This document shows, piece by piece, positions 27,292 through 36,189 of a stretch of DNA of 64,000 nt. This DNA comes from Pedobacter sp. SL55 (GTDB taxonomy: Bacteria; Bacteroidota; Bacteroidia; Sphingobacteriales; Sphingobacteriaceae): NCBI RefSeq assembly GCF_026625705.1, contig NZ_CP113059.1:1178001-1242000 (forward strand), written 5' to 3'. Position numbers and translations under genes: made by a program. How positions within the stretch are numbered: position 1 is the stretch's first letter; every line of letters begins with the position of its first letter. The notes under the pieces are model-generated. The model was not told the origin of the DNA and did no database searches. It saw nothing but the letters and a program-made list of their open reading frames with translations.

Positions 27292-28844
27292 CTATTTATT
27301 ACCATAAGTCACTATCGGGATAATCATTTCTTCCATAGAAATACCGCCATGCTGGAATGTTTCGTTATAATAATTCACAAACTGGTTATAGTTGTTCTGG
27401 TAAACGAAATACTGATCTTCCTTAGCAAAAATATAATTAGAACTGATATTGATTTTTGGTAATTTGGCTTCGTGAGGGTTTTTAATCAGAAATACCTCTT
27501 TTGCATTGAAATTAAGGTTTTTGCCTTGTTTGTAACGTAGGTTGGTATTGGTACTTCTGTCGCCAATTACTTTGCTAGGATTTTTAACACGAATGGTGCC
27601 GTGATCTGTAGTGATTACTAATTTAACACGTTGTTGGGCTAATTTTTTAATCAACTCTAACAAAGGAGAGTGCTCAAACCACGATAGGGTTAACGAACGG
27701 TAAGCGGCATCATCGTTAGCCAGTTCTCTGATCATCTGCATATCTGTTCTTGCATGCGAAAGCATATCAACAAAGTTGAAAACGATGGCATTTAGTTCAT
27801 TATGCATTAAGTTGTTCACTTGATCTACTAAGTCCTTTCCTTGGTCAAACGTGAGGATTTTATGGTAGCTAAACTTGCAGTCTTTCCTTAAGCTACGCTT
27901 GATCTGTTCACCCAAAAAAGTTTCTTCGTGCAGGTTTTTACCGCCTTCATCGTCATCATTTTGCCAAAGGGACGGAAACTTTTTCTCCATGTCCAAAGGT
28001 GTTAAACCAGAGAAAATCGCGTTTCTAGCATATTGTGTAGCTGTGGGTAAAATACTAGAATAGGTGTCTTCTTCTTCTAAACGGAAATGTTCTGCTATCA
28101 GCGGATTAATAATTTTCCACTGGTCGTACCTTAGGTTGTCAATTAATATAAAAAATACCGGCGTACTATCATTAATCAACGGAAACACTTTTTTCTTGAT
28201 CAGCTCATGAGAAAACAACGGTGCATCGCTACTTCCATTAATCCAATCTATGTAATTATTTTCTACAAATTTCGAGTACTGCTTGTTCGCCTCTGCCTTT
28301 TGCATGGTTAAAATTTCATGCATTTGTGGGTCATCTAGTTTTTCGAGTTCCAGTTCCCAAAAAATCAGCTTCTTATAAACATCTACCCATTCTTCGTAAG
28401 TCAATTTGTCATTTAAGGTCATTCCAATGTTCCTAAAATCTTGCTGATAAGCCGATGAAGTTTTTTCGCTTACCAAGCGTTTGTTGTCGATCAGCTTTTT
28501 GATGGTCAATAAAACCTGCTTAGGGTTTCCGGCTTAATTAAGTAATCATCTATTTTAGAACCAATGGCATCTTCCATTAAGTTTTCTTCTTCGCTTTTGG
28601 TAATCAGCACTACTGGCACATCAGAACGGATGTTTTTAATGGCAGAAAGCGTTTCCAAACCTGTTAGTCCAGGCATATTTTCGTCTAAAAAAACCAAATC
28701 GAAATGTTCTTTTCCAAACGCCTCTAAGGCATCGTTACCATTTGTAAAAGTGCTAACAGCGTAGCCTTTTTCGTTCAGTAACAAAATATGAGGTTTTAGT
28801 AGGTTAATTTCATCATCAGCCCATAATATCTTCGTTTCCTGCAT
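27292..28844 (-). pseudogene. porX: PorX-type response regulator with PglZ domain (T9SS regulator), frameshifted
   Basis: PorX is an orphan-type regulator of the type IX secretion system: an N-terminal receiver domain and a C-terminal alkaline-phosphatase-superfamily (PglZ) domain. Here the receiver (ILWADDEINLL, phospho-Asp in LVFLDENMPG) is in one frame and the PglZ domain (VFFILIDNLRYDQWK, FNFVDMLSHARTD, LVITTDHGTIRV, QHGGISMEEMIIP) in the next. Adding one A to the GGAAACCC run (T3 28526-28528) gives DYLIKPENPKQVLLTIKKLID and a single product of about 517 aa, matching known PorX. The gene is probably intact in the organism. It is first in a run with tsaE, ald and ddpX. Confidence 0.9.
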
Positions 28845-28963
28845 TTTATATCGTTTTTGTGTAATTTAAGAGATTAAAAAGCGCTCGGCTTTTCTACTGT
28901 CGATAAATTTAGCAATTTTTGTACCGCAATAATTACAGTTGGCAGTTTTTAGTTTGCAGTTGG

Positions 28964-29001
28964 CAACGTTCCAACATTAATAACCTTTCAACGTTCCAAC
29001 A
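28964..29001. repeat. tandem CAACGTTCCAACA pair upstream of the HD-domain gene
   Basis: CAACGTTCCAACA occurs at 28964-28976 and 28989-29001, 25 bp apart. The preceding bases (CAGTTGGCAGTTT) belong to the tract family also inserted in gltX. It may be a spacer repeat or an operator. Confidence 0.5.
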
Positions 29002-29010
29002 GATTACAGA

Positions 29011-30234
29011 ATGAACAAAAAGAAAATCATTAACGACCCAGTTTATGGGTTCATCACTATACCTTCAGAACTTGTTTTTGATCTTATTTCTCATCGCTAT
29101 TTCCAACGTTTAAGGTACATTAAGCAGCTAGCGATGACGCACATTGTATATCCTGGAGCATTAAATACAAGGTTTCATCATGCTTTGGGTGCGATGCATT
29201 TAATGAGTTTAGCACTAGAAGTGTTAAAAAGTAAGGGACACCAGATTAGCGCAGAAGAAGAAGAGGCGGCAACCATAGCCATCTTATTACATGATATTGG
29301 TCACGGGCCATTTTCCCATGCCCTAGAACATACTTTGGCTCAAGGTATTAAGCACGAAGATATTTCTTTGTTAATGATGGACAAGCTGAACGAAGAGTTT
29401 GGAGGTAGGTTAACCTTGGCCATCCAAATTTTTAGAGGGAAATACCACCGGAAATTCTTTTGTCAGTTGATTTCTGGTCAGGTAGATTTAGACAGGATGG
29501 ATTACCTTAATCGCGATAGCTTTTTTACCGGCGTTAGCGAAGGTGTAATCAGTTTTGATCGGATCATTAAAATGTTCAACATTGTTGATGACCAATTGGT
29601 GGTTGAAGAAAAAGGAATTTACTCGGTAGAGAAGTTCTTAATTGCCCGTAGGTTAATGTACTGGCAAGTTTATTTACACAAAACAGTGATTGCGGGCGAG
29701 CAGCTGTTGGTAAAAATATTAGAGCGTGCAAAAGAATTGGCTCACCAAGGAGTTAAGTTATTTGCTACGCCTGCTTTACAGCATTTTCTTCAAAACGATA
29801 TCAGCGAAGAAAGTTTTTTTAAGGAAGAAATTCATTTGCAGCAGTTCTCTAAGCTGGATGATCAGGATATTTACGCTTCGGTAAAAGTTTGGGAAGACAG
29901 TGAAGATTTTGTTTTATCGCAGCTTTGCAAAATGTTAAATGCACGTAAGCTTTATAAGGTTGAGATTACTAATGAAGCGCCAAGTGCAGAAAGATTAGCT
30001 CATCTGAAAACAGAAACTGCGAAATTTCTAGGCATCGGTAGCGAAAACATACATTACTTCGTATTTACAGATAGCATTACCAATAGGGCTTATAATGCAG
30101 AGAGTAGCAATATCAATATTTTAATGAAAAACGGAACATTGTCTGATATTGCAAAGGCATCAGATTTATCTAATTTAGAATCATTAGATAGAACGGTTAA
30201 GAAACATATACTGTGCTACCTAAGAGGGATTTAG
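29011..30234 (+). CDS. HD-domain phosphohydrolase (dNTPase-like)
   Basis: This 407-aa soluble protein has an N-terminal HD domain with metal ligands in RFHHALG and LLHDIGHGPFSHALE, and the conserved DLDRMDYLNRDSFFTG further on. These blocks match the YdhJ/SAMHD1-like HD hydrolase group, which hydrolyses nucleoside triphosphates or related phosphates. The reaction of this member is unknown. The family start MNKKKIINDPVYGFI is at 29011. In many Bacteroidota this gene precedes lpxD, as here, but the 102-bp gap and a promoter-like sequence before lpxD suggest separate transcription. Confidence 0.9.
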   Translation: MNKKKIINDPVYGFITIPSELVFDLISHRYFQRLRYIKQLAMTHIVYPGALNTRFHHALGAMHLMSLALEVLKSKGHQISAEEEEAATIAILLHDIGHGPFSHALEHTLAQGIKHEDISLLMMDKLNEEFGGRLTLAIQIFRGKYHRKFFCQLISGQVDLDRMDYLNRDSFFTGVSEGVISFDRIIKMFNIVDDQLVVEEKGIYSVEKFLIARRLMYWQVYLHKTVIAGEQLLVKILERAKELAHQGVKLFATPALQHFLQNDISEESFFKEEIHLQQFSKLDDQDIYASVKVWEDSEDFVLSQLCKMLNARKLYKVEITNEAPSAERLAHLKTETAKFLGIGSENIHYFVFTDSITNRAYNAESSNINILMKNGTLSDIAKASDLSNLESLDRTVKKHILCYLRGI

Positions 30235-30301
30235 CATTTTTTAACAAAATAATGAGACAAATTCGCCGTTAATTCGTCTTACTAATACCTAAGATTGATA
30301 A

Positions 30302-30332
30302 TTTGTTCATATCAATTTAACATTTAACTTTG
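30302..30332 (+). promoter_or_regulatory. promoter of lpxD, probably leaderless
   Basis: TTTG (30302-30305), exactly 19 nt, then TAACTTTG (30325-30332) is a perfect match to the Bacteroidota sigma-ABfr consensus. The ATG of lpxD starts 5 nt after the box, about where transcription should start. Confidence 0.6.
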
Positions 30333-30336
30333 TAAC

Positions 30337-31410
30337 ATGCAATTTACTGCCAAGCAGATAGGCGAATTTTTAAACGGAACAATAGAAGGCGATGAAAACG
30401 CTCAAGTGAGTACGCTTTCTAAAATAGAAGACGGCACAGCTGGCGCACTTTGCTTTTTATCTAATCCAAAATACGAGAACTTTCTTTATACAACCGCTGC
30501 GTCTGTGGTTATAGTAGCTAAAGATTTTGTGCCCACGCAACCTACAGCAGCAACTTTGGTTAAGGTACAAGATCCTTACAGTGCTTTTTCGGTACTGTTA
30601 GATAAATACAACGAAGTTGCGAGCATGAACAGCGAGGAAGTAGGAATTCATAGTTCGTCTTTTGTTCATCCCACAGCTACCATAGGTAAAAACGTATACA
30701 TTGGCGCTTTTTGCTGTATCGAACAAAATGTAGTAATTGGCGATAACACGAAAATTTACCCGCAAACTTACATTGGTGCCGATAGTAAAATAGGTAAAGA
30801 CTGTAGGTTTTTTCCGGGTGTTAAACTATATAAGCACACCATTGTTGGCGATAGGGTAACCGTACATTCTAATACCGTAATAGGTAGCGATGGGTTTGGT
30901 TTTGCCCCACAAAAAGATGGCTCTTACAACAAAATTCCTCAAATTGGAAATGTAGTAATAGAAGATGATGTAGAAATTGGTGCCAATACCAGCATAGACA
31001 GAGCTACAATGGGCTCTACTTTTGTTCGTAAAGGCGTTAAATTAGACAATCTTATTCAAATAGCCCATAATGTAGAGGTTGGCGCACATTCTGTAGTAGC
31101 GGCACAAACCGGAATTTCGGGCAGCACCAAGTTGGGAGAAAACTCCGTAATTGGCGGACAGGTTGGTATTGCGGGGCATCTTACCCTAGGCAAGAGAACC
31201 CAAGTTGGCGCTCAAGCGGGCATCAATTTTAATACTGAAGAAAATAAACAATGGCATGGTAGTCCGGCACAGCCGTTAAAAGAATGGATGCGCTCTACCG
31301 TGATATTTAAGAAGTTGCCAGAAGTAGATAAGCGGGTAAGAGAATTGGAAACTAAAATAGCGGAGCTTACTGCTGTGATAGAAAAAATGACAACAACACA
31401 AACACAATAA
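30337..31410 (+). CDS. lpxD: UDP-3-O-(3-hydroxyacyl)glucosamine N-acyltransferase LpxD
   Basis: LpxD adds the second acyl chain in lipid A synthesis. The 357-aa product has an N-terminal uridine-binding domain (about 1-100, [22 protein letters not shown]...[13 protein letters not shown]), a left-handed beta-helix of hexapeptide repeats (about 105-320) and a C-terminal helix. Catalytic His is in [14 protein letters not shown] at about residue 240, and [10 protein letters not shown] is the family's substrate loop. A strong promoter ends immediately before the ATG. The stop codon overlaps the lpxC ATG by one base (TAATG), giving coupled translation. Confidence 0.97.
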   Translation: MQFTAKQIGEFLNGTIEGDENAQVSTLSKIEDGTAGALCFLSNPKYENFLYTTAASVVIVAKDFVPTQPTAATLVKVQDPYSAFSVLLDKYNEVASMNSEEVGIHSSSFVHPTATIGKNVYIGAFCCIEQNVVIGDNTKIYPQTYIGADSKIGKDCRFFPGVKLYKHTIVGDRVTVHSNTVIGSDGFGFAPQKDGSYNKIPQIGNVVIEDDVEIGANTSIDRATMGSTFVRKGVKLDNLIQIAHNVEVGAHSVVAAQTGISGSTKLGENSVIGGQVGIAGHLTLGKRTQVGAQAGINFNTEENKQWHGSPAQPLKEWMRSTVIFKKLPEVDKRVRELETKIAELTAVIEKMTTTQTQ

Positions 31411-32822
31411 TGAACGTTAAGCAGAAAACTATAAAAGGCGAGATATCGGTTCAGGGCGTTGGTTTACACACTGGAGCCAATGTAACTTTAACCTTTTGTC
31501 CGGCACCAGAAAACCACGGGTTTAAATTTCAAAGGGTTGATTTGCCTGGCGAGCCCATTATTGATGCAGATTGTGATAATGTTACCGATACCGCAAGAGG
31601 CACAACAATTACACAAAACGGAGCCAGTGTAAGCACCGTAGAGCACGTAATGGCTTCTTTGGTGGGTATGGATTTAGACAATGTGTTGGTTAAAGTTGAT
31701 GGTCCAGAAACGCCAATTATGGATGGAAGTTCCATTAAATTTATTGAAGTGTTGGAGCAGGTTGGTTCTGCCCTGCAAAACGCAGATAGAGAGTATTTTA
31801 CTATTCCGCATAACATTACCTATACCGAGCCAGAAAGAAGCGTAGAAATTGTGGCTATGCCGCTAGACGATTATCGCTTCACTTGCATGATCGACTATAA
31901 TTCTCCCGTTTTGGGAAGCCAGCATGCTGGTATCACTACCATTGGCGAGTTTAAAAAAGAAATTGCTTCTTGTAGAACTTTTTGTTTTCTGCACGAACTA
32001 GAATATCAATTACAGCATAACCTTATTAAAGGCGGAGATTTAAACAATGCCATTGTAATTGTAGATAAAGAAGTTACCAAAGATGAGCTACAGCACTTAG
32101 CAAAAATCTTTAATAGAGAAGAAATTGATGTAGCCCCACAAGGGATTTTGAACAATATGGAACTACGTTACCAAAACGAGCCTGCACGTCATAAATTATT
32201 AGATATGATTGGAGATTTGGCTTTGGTTGGCGTACACCTTAAAGGCCATATTATGGCAGCCAGGCCAGGCCACGCGGCAAACGTAGCCTTCGCTAAAAAA
32301 ATTAAAGCAGCAATAAAAAAAGAAAAAGGCAAAAAGAAAATCAATGTTTATGATGTAAATGCCAAACCCTTGTACGATGTGGTAGATATCATGAAGATAC
32401 TGCCGCACAGGCAGCCTTTTCTGTTTTTAGACAAAGTGCTAGAACTTAGCAAAACTCACGTAGTTGGGGTTAAAAATGTAACCATGAACGAGGAGTTTTT
32501 TAAAGGGCATTTTCCGGGCGCACCTGTTTTCCCTGGCGTAATTCAAATTGAAGCGATGGCGCAAACAGGAGGTATTTTAGTGTTGAGTACAGTGCCAGAT
32601 CCAGAGAATTATTTAACCTATTTTCTTAAAATAGATAATGTACGCTTTAGATCGCAAGTACTGCCTGGAGATACCATTGTGTTTAGATGTGATTTGGTAG
32701 AGCCCATTAGAAGGGGTATTGCCCAAATGAAAGGCGTAGGCATGGTTGGCGAAAGAATTGCTGTAGAAGCAGAAATGATGGCCCAAATTGTAAAAGTAAA
32801 AGATAGCGATAGCACAAAATGA
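31410..32822 (+). CDS. lpxC/fabZ: bifunctional UDP-3-O-acyl-GlcNAc deacetylase / 3-hydroxyacyl-ACP dehydratase (LpxC-FabZ fusion)
   Basis: This 470-aa product fuses two enzymes, as is normal in Bacteroidota. Residues about 1-310 are LpxC, the zinc-dependent committed step of lipid A synthesis. Zinc-ligand histidine is in STVEHVMASL, the second and third ligands in RHKLLDMIGD, and catalytic His in ARPGHAANV. Residues about 320-470 are FabZ (beta-hydroxyacyl-ACP dehydratase): KILPHRQPFLFLDKV, catalytic His in KGHFPGAPVFPGV and Glu in IQIEAMAQTGG. The link couples lipid A and fatty-acid synthesis, which compete for hydroxyacyl-ACP. It overlaps lpxA by ATGA at 32819. Confidence 0.97.
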   Translation: MNVKQKTIKGEISVQGVGLHTGANVTLTFCPAPENHGFKFQRVDLPGEPIIDADCDNVTDTARGTTITQNGASVSTVEHVMASLVGMDLDNVLVKVDGPETPIMDGSSIKFIEVLEQVGSALQNADREYFTIPHNITYTEPERSVEIVAMPLDDYRFTCMIDYNSPVLGSQHAGITTIGEFKKEIASCRTFCFLHELEYQLQHNLIKGGDLNNAIVIVDKEVTKDELQHLAKIFNREEIDVAPQGILNNMELRYQNEPARHKLLDMIGDLALVGVHLKGHIMAARPGHAANVAFAKKIKAAIKKEKGKKKINVYDVNAKPLYDVVDIMKILPHRQPFLFLDKVLELSKTHVVGVKNVTMNEEFFKGHFPGAPVFPGVIQIEAMAQTGGILVLSTVPDPENYLTYFLKIDNVRFRSQVLPGDTIVFRCDLVEPIRRGIAQMKGVGMVGERIAVEAEMMAQIVKVKDSDSTK

Positions 32823-33604
32823 TACAACCCTTAGCATACATACATCCGCAGGCTAAAATTGCCGATAACGTAGTTGTGGAGCCATTTGCGGTAATACATA
32901 AAGACGTAGAAATAGGCGAAGGCACTTGGATTGGTTCTAACGTAGTCATCATGGATGGTGCACGTATCGGAAAAAACTGCCGCATATTTCCAGGCTCGGT
33001 AATTTCTGGTGTGCCGCAAGACCTAAAGTTTGCAGGCGAGGTTACCACCGCAGAAATTGGAGATAATACCACCATCCGCGAATGTGTAACCATTAACCGT
33101 GGCACCAAAGATAAATGGAAAACCGTGGTGGGTAATAACTGCCTAATTCAGGCTTATTCGCACATTGCACACGATTGCCAAGTAGGTAACTACTGCATTT
33201 TTTCAAATAGCACCACATTAGCTGGCCACATTACCATTGGCGATTACGTAGTTTTGGCAGGTCTGGTTGCTATCCATCAATTTGTTAAAGTGGGTTCACA
33301 CGCTTTTGTTACGGGCGGTTCTTTAGTGCGTAAAGATGTGCCGCCTTACGTTAAGGCAGCAAGAGAGCCGTTGTCTTATGTAGGTATCAACTCTGTCGGT
33401 TTACGCCGTAGAGGTTTTTCTTCAGAACAAATTAACGAAATACAAGAAGTTTACCGTATTCTTTTCGTTAAGAATAACAACGTAACCAAAGCATTGGATA
33501 CTATTGAAGCAGAATTTCAACCAACAGAAATTCGTGATGAAATTGTAGATTTTATACGCAACTCTAACCGTGGCGTAATGAGGGGTTTTGGCTCTGGCGG
33601 CTAG
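32819..33604 (+). CDS. lpxA: UDP-N-acetylglucosamine acyltransferase LpxA
   Basis: LpxA transfers the first 3-hydroxyacyl chain to UDP-GlcNAc, the first reaction of lipid A synthesis. The 261-aa product is a left-handed beta-helix (about 1-190) with a helical C-terminal cap (about 195-255). The catalytic His is in QAYSHIAHDCQVGN (about residue 121), and GVPQDLKF, INRGT and AIHQFVKVG are family motifs. It starts within the lpxC-fabZ stop (ATGA overlap). The ABC ATPase gene follows after 6 bp, completing a four-gene operon. Confidence 0.97.
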   Translation: MIQPLAYIHPQAKIADNVVVEPFAVIHKDVEIGEGTWIGSNVVIMDGARIGKNCRIFPGSVISGVPQDLKFAGEVTTAEIGDNTTIRECVTINRGTKDKWKTVVGNNCLIQAYSHIAHDCQVGNYCIFSNSTTLAGHITIGDYVVLAGLVAIHQFVKVGSHAFVTGGSLVRKDVPPYVKAAREPLSYVGINSVGLRRRGFSSEQINEIQEVYRILFVKNNNVTKALDTIEAEFQPTEIRDEIVDFIRNSNRGVMRGFGSGG

Positions 33605-33610
33605 GTATAT

Positions 33611-34228
33611 ATGCAGATTATCCTTGAGAATTTAGGTAGACGATTTAACAAAGAATGGATCTTTAAAGAGGTCAGTTATGTGTTTTCTCAAGGACAACAA
33701 TACGCCATATTGGGTCCAAATGGCTCTGGCAAATCTACGCTGTTAAGTGTTTTACTGGGCAACCTTACTCCATCAGAAGGTAAGATTACCTACAAGGATG
33801 AAAAAGAAATCCTCCCCGAGAACATATTTAATTCCATTAGCTTGGCGGCGCCGTATCTGGATTTGATAGAAGAATTTACACTGCAGGAAACGATAGAATT
33901 CCATTTTAAATTTAAAGCGTACCAAGAAGGATTTGATGCCGCTGCGGTTTTAGATTTATTAGCCTTAAGCAAGGCAGAAGATAAGCCTTTGAAATATTTT
34001 TCGTCGGGAATGAAGCAAAGAACCAAGCTTGCTTTGGCTTTTTGTACCCATACACCTATTTTAGTTTTAGACGAACCCACCTCTAATTTAGATACACAAG
34101 GTACTGATTGGTATTTGAGTTTAGTTGAAAAATTTGCGAAGGATAGACTGGTTTTAGTAGGTTCTAATCAGTCTTACGAATATCAATTTTGCCAACATCG
34201 CTTAAATATTTTGGACTATAAAAAGTAA
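33611..34228 (+). CDS. ABC transporter ATP-binding protein without H-loop histidine
   Basis: This 205-aa single nucleotide-binding domain has Walker A GPNGSGKST (about 35-43), signature FSSGMKQR (about 131) and Walker B ILVLDEPTSNLD (about 153). The switch (H-loop) position reads VLVGSNQSYEY, with Asn in place of the usual His. The Q-loop region ISLAAPYLDL is also atypical. No permease gene is in the operon, so the partner is unknown. It ends the lpxD-lpxC/fabZ-lpxA run, which suggests an envelope role, but LptB is a different subfamily. Assignment as an exporter ATPase or a regulatory ATPase is open. Confidence 0.85.
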   Translation: MQIILENLGRRFNKEWIFKEVSYVFSQGQQYAILGPNGSGKSTLLSVLLGNLTPSEGKITYKDEKEILPENIFNSISLAAPYLDLIEEFTLQETIEFHFKFKAYQEGFDAAAVLDLLALSKAEDKPLKYFSSGMKQRTKLALAFCTHTPILVLDEPTSNLDTQGTDWYLSLVEKFAKDRLVLVGSNQSYEYQFCQHRLNILDYKK

Positions 34229-34304
34229 AATTTATATGATAAATGTGCCGAAATGTAGGTTTAAACCCAACTAAAGCACATCAAAAAAATATTTTAAAAT
34301 TGCT

Positions 34305-34336
34305 ATTGCGAGATTGAAAAATAGTATATACCTTTG
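34305..34336 (+). promoter_or_regulatory. promoter of the candidate ncRNA
   Basis: ATTG at 34305-34308, 20 nt, then TACCTTTG at 34329-34336, a perfect -7 box of the Bacteroidota type. Transcription should begin at about 34341-34343. Confidence 0.55.
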
Positions 34337-34341
34337 CGCCA

Positions 34342-34541
34342 CGAAATACGGACGAGGTATCAGCGTTTAAAAATCGGGAAAACACCATAGGTGTTGGATA
34401 TAAAAAGAAATAAAAGTGCCAAAGTTTACGTTTAATACGAGAGCGGCGGATACATATAAAGAGTAAAATAAATTTTCATAGTTTAGTTTTAGGTTTAGGT
34501 TGATTGTGGCTTCGGAGTGGTTCCCGAAGCCATCTTTTTTT
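34342..34541 (+). ncRNA. candidate ~200-nt structured RNA between the lpx operon and efp
   Basis: No protein gene is visible between 34229 and 34610, yet the stretch has its own consensus promoter and ends in a strong rho-independent terminator. Internal structure includes AACACC-ATA-GGTGTT at 34381-34395, and GCCAC near the 5' end could pair with GTGGC at the 3' end. Length and layout resemble 6S RNA (RNA polymerase regulator), and Bacteroidota 6S-like RNAs are known, but no diagnostic sequence was recognised. It could instead be a long efp leader ending in an attenuator. It is not tmRNA, SRP RNA or RNase P RNA by visible motifs. Confidence 0.55.
34507..34541 (+). terminator. strong rho-independent terminator of the candidate ncRNA
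   Basis: A 9-bp stem TGGCTTCGG/CCGAAGCCA with an 8-nt loop is followed by TCTTTTTTT. It stands 70 bp before the efp ATG and can only end a transcript starting upstream. Confidence 0.88.
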
Positions 34542-34610
34542 GCACTAAATTTTAAAAATTGTTTTTACCTTGCAGCTTCAAAAATAATAAGTAACAAAGT
34601 ATACATAGTA

Positions 34611-35171
34611 ATGGCAAAAGCATCAGAAATAAAAACAGGAAATATCCTTCGCGTAAATAACGAGTTGGTTACTGTTGATGAGTGGAATCACCGTACACCA
34701 GGTAAAGGCGGCGCTTTTTATACTGGGAAATTTCGTAACATTAAAACAGGTAGATTGGTAGAAGCTCGTATGAATACCGATGAAGCGGTAGAAATTTGTA
34801 GAGTAGAAACCAACGATTACCAATATTTGTATGAAGAAGGCGACGCTTTAGTGGTAATGGACAACAATACTTACGAGCAGTTTAATGTTTCTAAATCGCT
34901 ATTTGGTAACGCAATTAAATTCCTAAAAGAGGGAATGAATGTAATTGTTTCTATTGAAAGCGAGGAGCCTATTATGGCGCAACTGCCAAACTTTGCAGAG
35001 TTCGAGATTACGTATTCGGAGCCTGCGGTTAAGGGCGATACTTCTACCAATGCATTAAAAGCTGCAACGCTTGAAAACGGCGTAGAGGTTAAAGTTCCTT
35101 TGTTTGTTAACCAAGGCGATAAAATTAAAGTAGATACACGTACTGGCGAGTATGTAGAGCGTGTAAAATAA
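34611..35171 (+). CDS. efp: elongation factor P
   Basis: EF-P relieves ribosome stalling at polyproline stretches. The product from the ATG at 34611 (MAKASEIKTGN) is 186 aa with the three beta-barrel domains: KOW-like N-domain (about 1-65, with VTVDEWNHRTPGKGGAFYTGKFRN), OB domain II and OB domain III ending GDKIKVDTRTGEYVERV. The modification-loop residue in TPGKGG is lysine at the usual tip position. The frame is open upstream to 34500 but this would add an unrelated stretch through the terminator. A separate terminator follows at 35229. Confidence 0.96.
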   Translation: MAKASEIKTGNILRVNNELVTVDEWNHRTPGKGGAFYTGKFRNIKTGRLVEARMNTDEAVEICRVETNDYQYLYEEGDALVVMDNNTYEQFNVSKSLFGNAIKFLKEGMNVIVSIESEEPIMAQLPNFAEFEITYSEPAVKGDTSTNALKAATLENGVEVKVPLFVNQGDKIKVDTRTGEYVERVK

Positions 35172-35228
35172 AGTCGGGATTTTGGGATTTTCAGGATTTT
35201 GAAGATCACGATTCTTAAAAAACAATTG

Positions 35229-35258
35229 ATGGCTTTGGGTTTTTCCAAGGCCATTTTT
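35229..35258 (+). terminator. terminator after efp
   Basis: ATGGCTTTGG pairs with CCAAGGCCAT (one G-U) around a 6-nt loop, followed by TTTTT. It lies 57 bp past the efp stop codon. Confidence 0.75.
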
Positions 35259-35278
35259 GGAAATTAGTATTTCCAAAT

Positions 35279-35303
35279 TGTCATCCTGAGCTTGTCGAAG
35301 GAT
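35279..35303. repeat. single arm of the CTGAGCTTGTCGAAG repeat family
   Basis: A 25-bp segment with the core CCTGAGCTTGTCGAAGGAT, matching the arms of the inverted repeat at 21742-21822 in 15 consecutive core bases. It lies 29 bp upstream of the next start codon. Confidence 0.7.
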
Positions 35304-35331
35304 TTTTATTACACCCCTCAATAACGGCGAA

Positions 35332-35901
35332 GTGGCAGATAAATCAACCCTCAGAAAACAAGCCTTAGCACAAAGAAAGGCGCTATCTGATAGCGAGTTT
35401 TTGGCGATGAACCAATTGCTTTTGGAACAGTTTAAGACGCTTAATTTTTCTGAGGTAAAAAGTATACATGCTTTTTTACCCATTGTGAAGAAGCGAGAAC
35501 CAGATACTTTTTTGATGATTGATTGGTTAAAAGAAACTTATCCGCATATTCATATTGTGGTGTCTAGGTCTAATTTTGAAGATCACTCTATGAGCCACCA
35601 TCTTTTTAGCAGGGAAGATTTAAAAGAAAATGCCTACCAAATTTTAGAGCCACAAACCAAAACTGTTTTTAAAGATAAAATAGATATGGTTTTGGTACCT
35701 CTGCTGGCTTTTGATAGGCGTGGCTACAGAGTTGGTTATGGCAAAGGTTTTTACGATAGGTTTCTGTCGGAGATTGAAACCGTTAAAGTGGGCGTTTCCT
35801 TATTTGATATTTTGCAGGAAGAGATTTCGGATGTGCACGATAATGACATTCGTTTGGATTTGTGCATTACACCTAGTGGAATTATAAAAATTGAAATATA
35901 A
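35332..35901 (+). CDS. 5-formyltetrahydrofolate cyclo-ligase
   Basis: This enzyme converts 5-formyl-THF to 5,10-methenyl-THF with ATP. The 189-aa product has the RKQALAQRKALSDSE N-terminus, the central MVLVPLLAFDRRGYRVGYGKGFYDRFL (GYGKGxYDR motif at about residue 140) and the usual length. The start is GTG at 35332, since no in-frame ATG lies upstream and residues from ADKSTLRKQ match the family. The gene follows efp by 160 bp with a terminator and a repeat arm between them, so it probably has its own promoter. A small gene follows 38 bp later. Confidence 0.92.
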   Translation: MADKSTLRKQALAQRKALSDSEFLAMNQLLLEQFKTLNFSEVKSIHAFLPIVKKREPDTFLMIDWLKETYPHIHIVVSRSNFEDHSMSHHLFSREDLKENAYQILEPQTKTVFKDKIDMVLVPLLAFDRRGYRVGYGKGFYDRFLSEIETVKVGVSLFDILQEEISDVHDNDIRLDLCITPSGIIKIEI

Positions 35902-35939
35902 TCTCGATACTTGATACTCAAATTTCAATACTTGTAAAA

Positions 35940-36101
35940 ATGGAAAAGGACTTTAGAATTACTACGGCTAAGCAATACGAAGATATCATGATCGCTATTT
36001 TTGAGATGCAAGAGCAAGAAGAGCCTTTAACATCAAAAGAGCTAGCCGATATGGAAATTATGATGAAGGCAGCAGAGCGCTACGAAGATGAGGAGCTTTA
36101 G
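35940..36101 (+). CDS. small 53-aa acidic protein, function unknown
   Basis: The frame encodes MEKDFRITTAKQYEDIMIA and ends AERYEDEEL. It is rich in Glu, Met and Ile, with no signal or membrane segment, and looks largely helical. The length and clean start and stop, 38 bp behind the folate gene, suggest a real gene. No family was recognised. It may share the promoter of the cyclo-ligase gene. Confidence 0.55.
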   Translation: MEKDFRITTAKQYEDIMIAIFEMQEQEEPLTSKELADMEIMMKAAERYEDEEL

Positions 36102-36189
36102 TTAGTTATCCTGCAGATTTTCATAGGTCAGAAATGCAGATTTAAGATGGTGTGACTGCCTTGCCTGTTGAGGAAATTAGCTTATAAAA

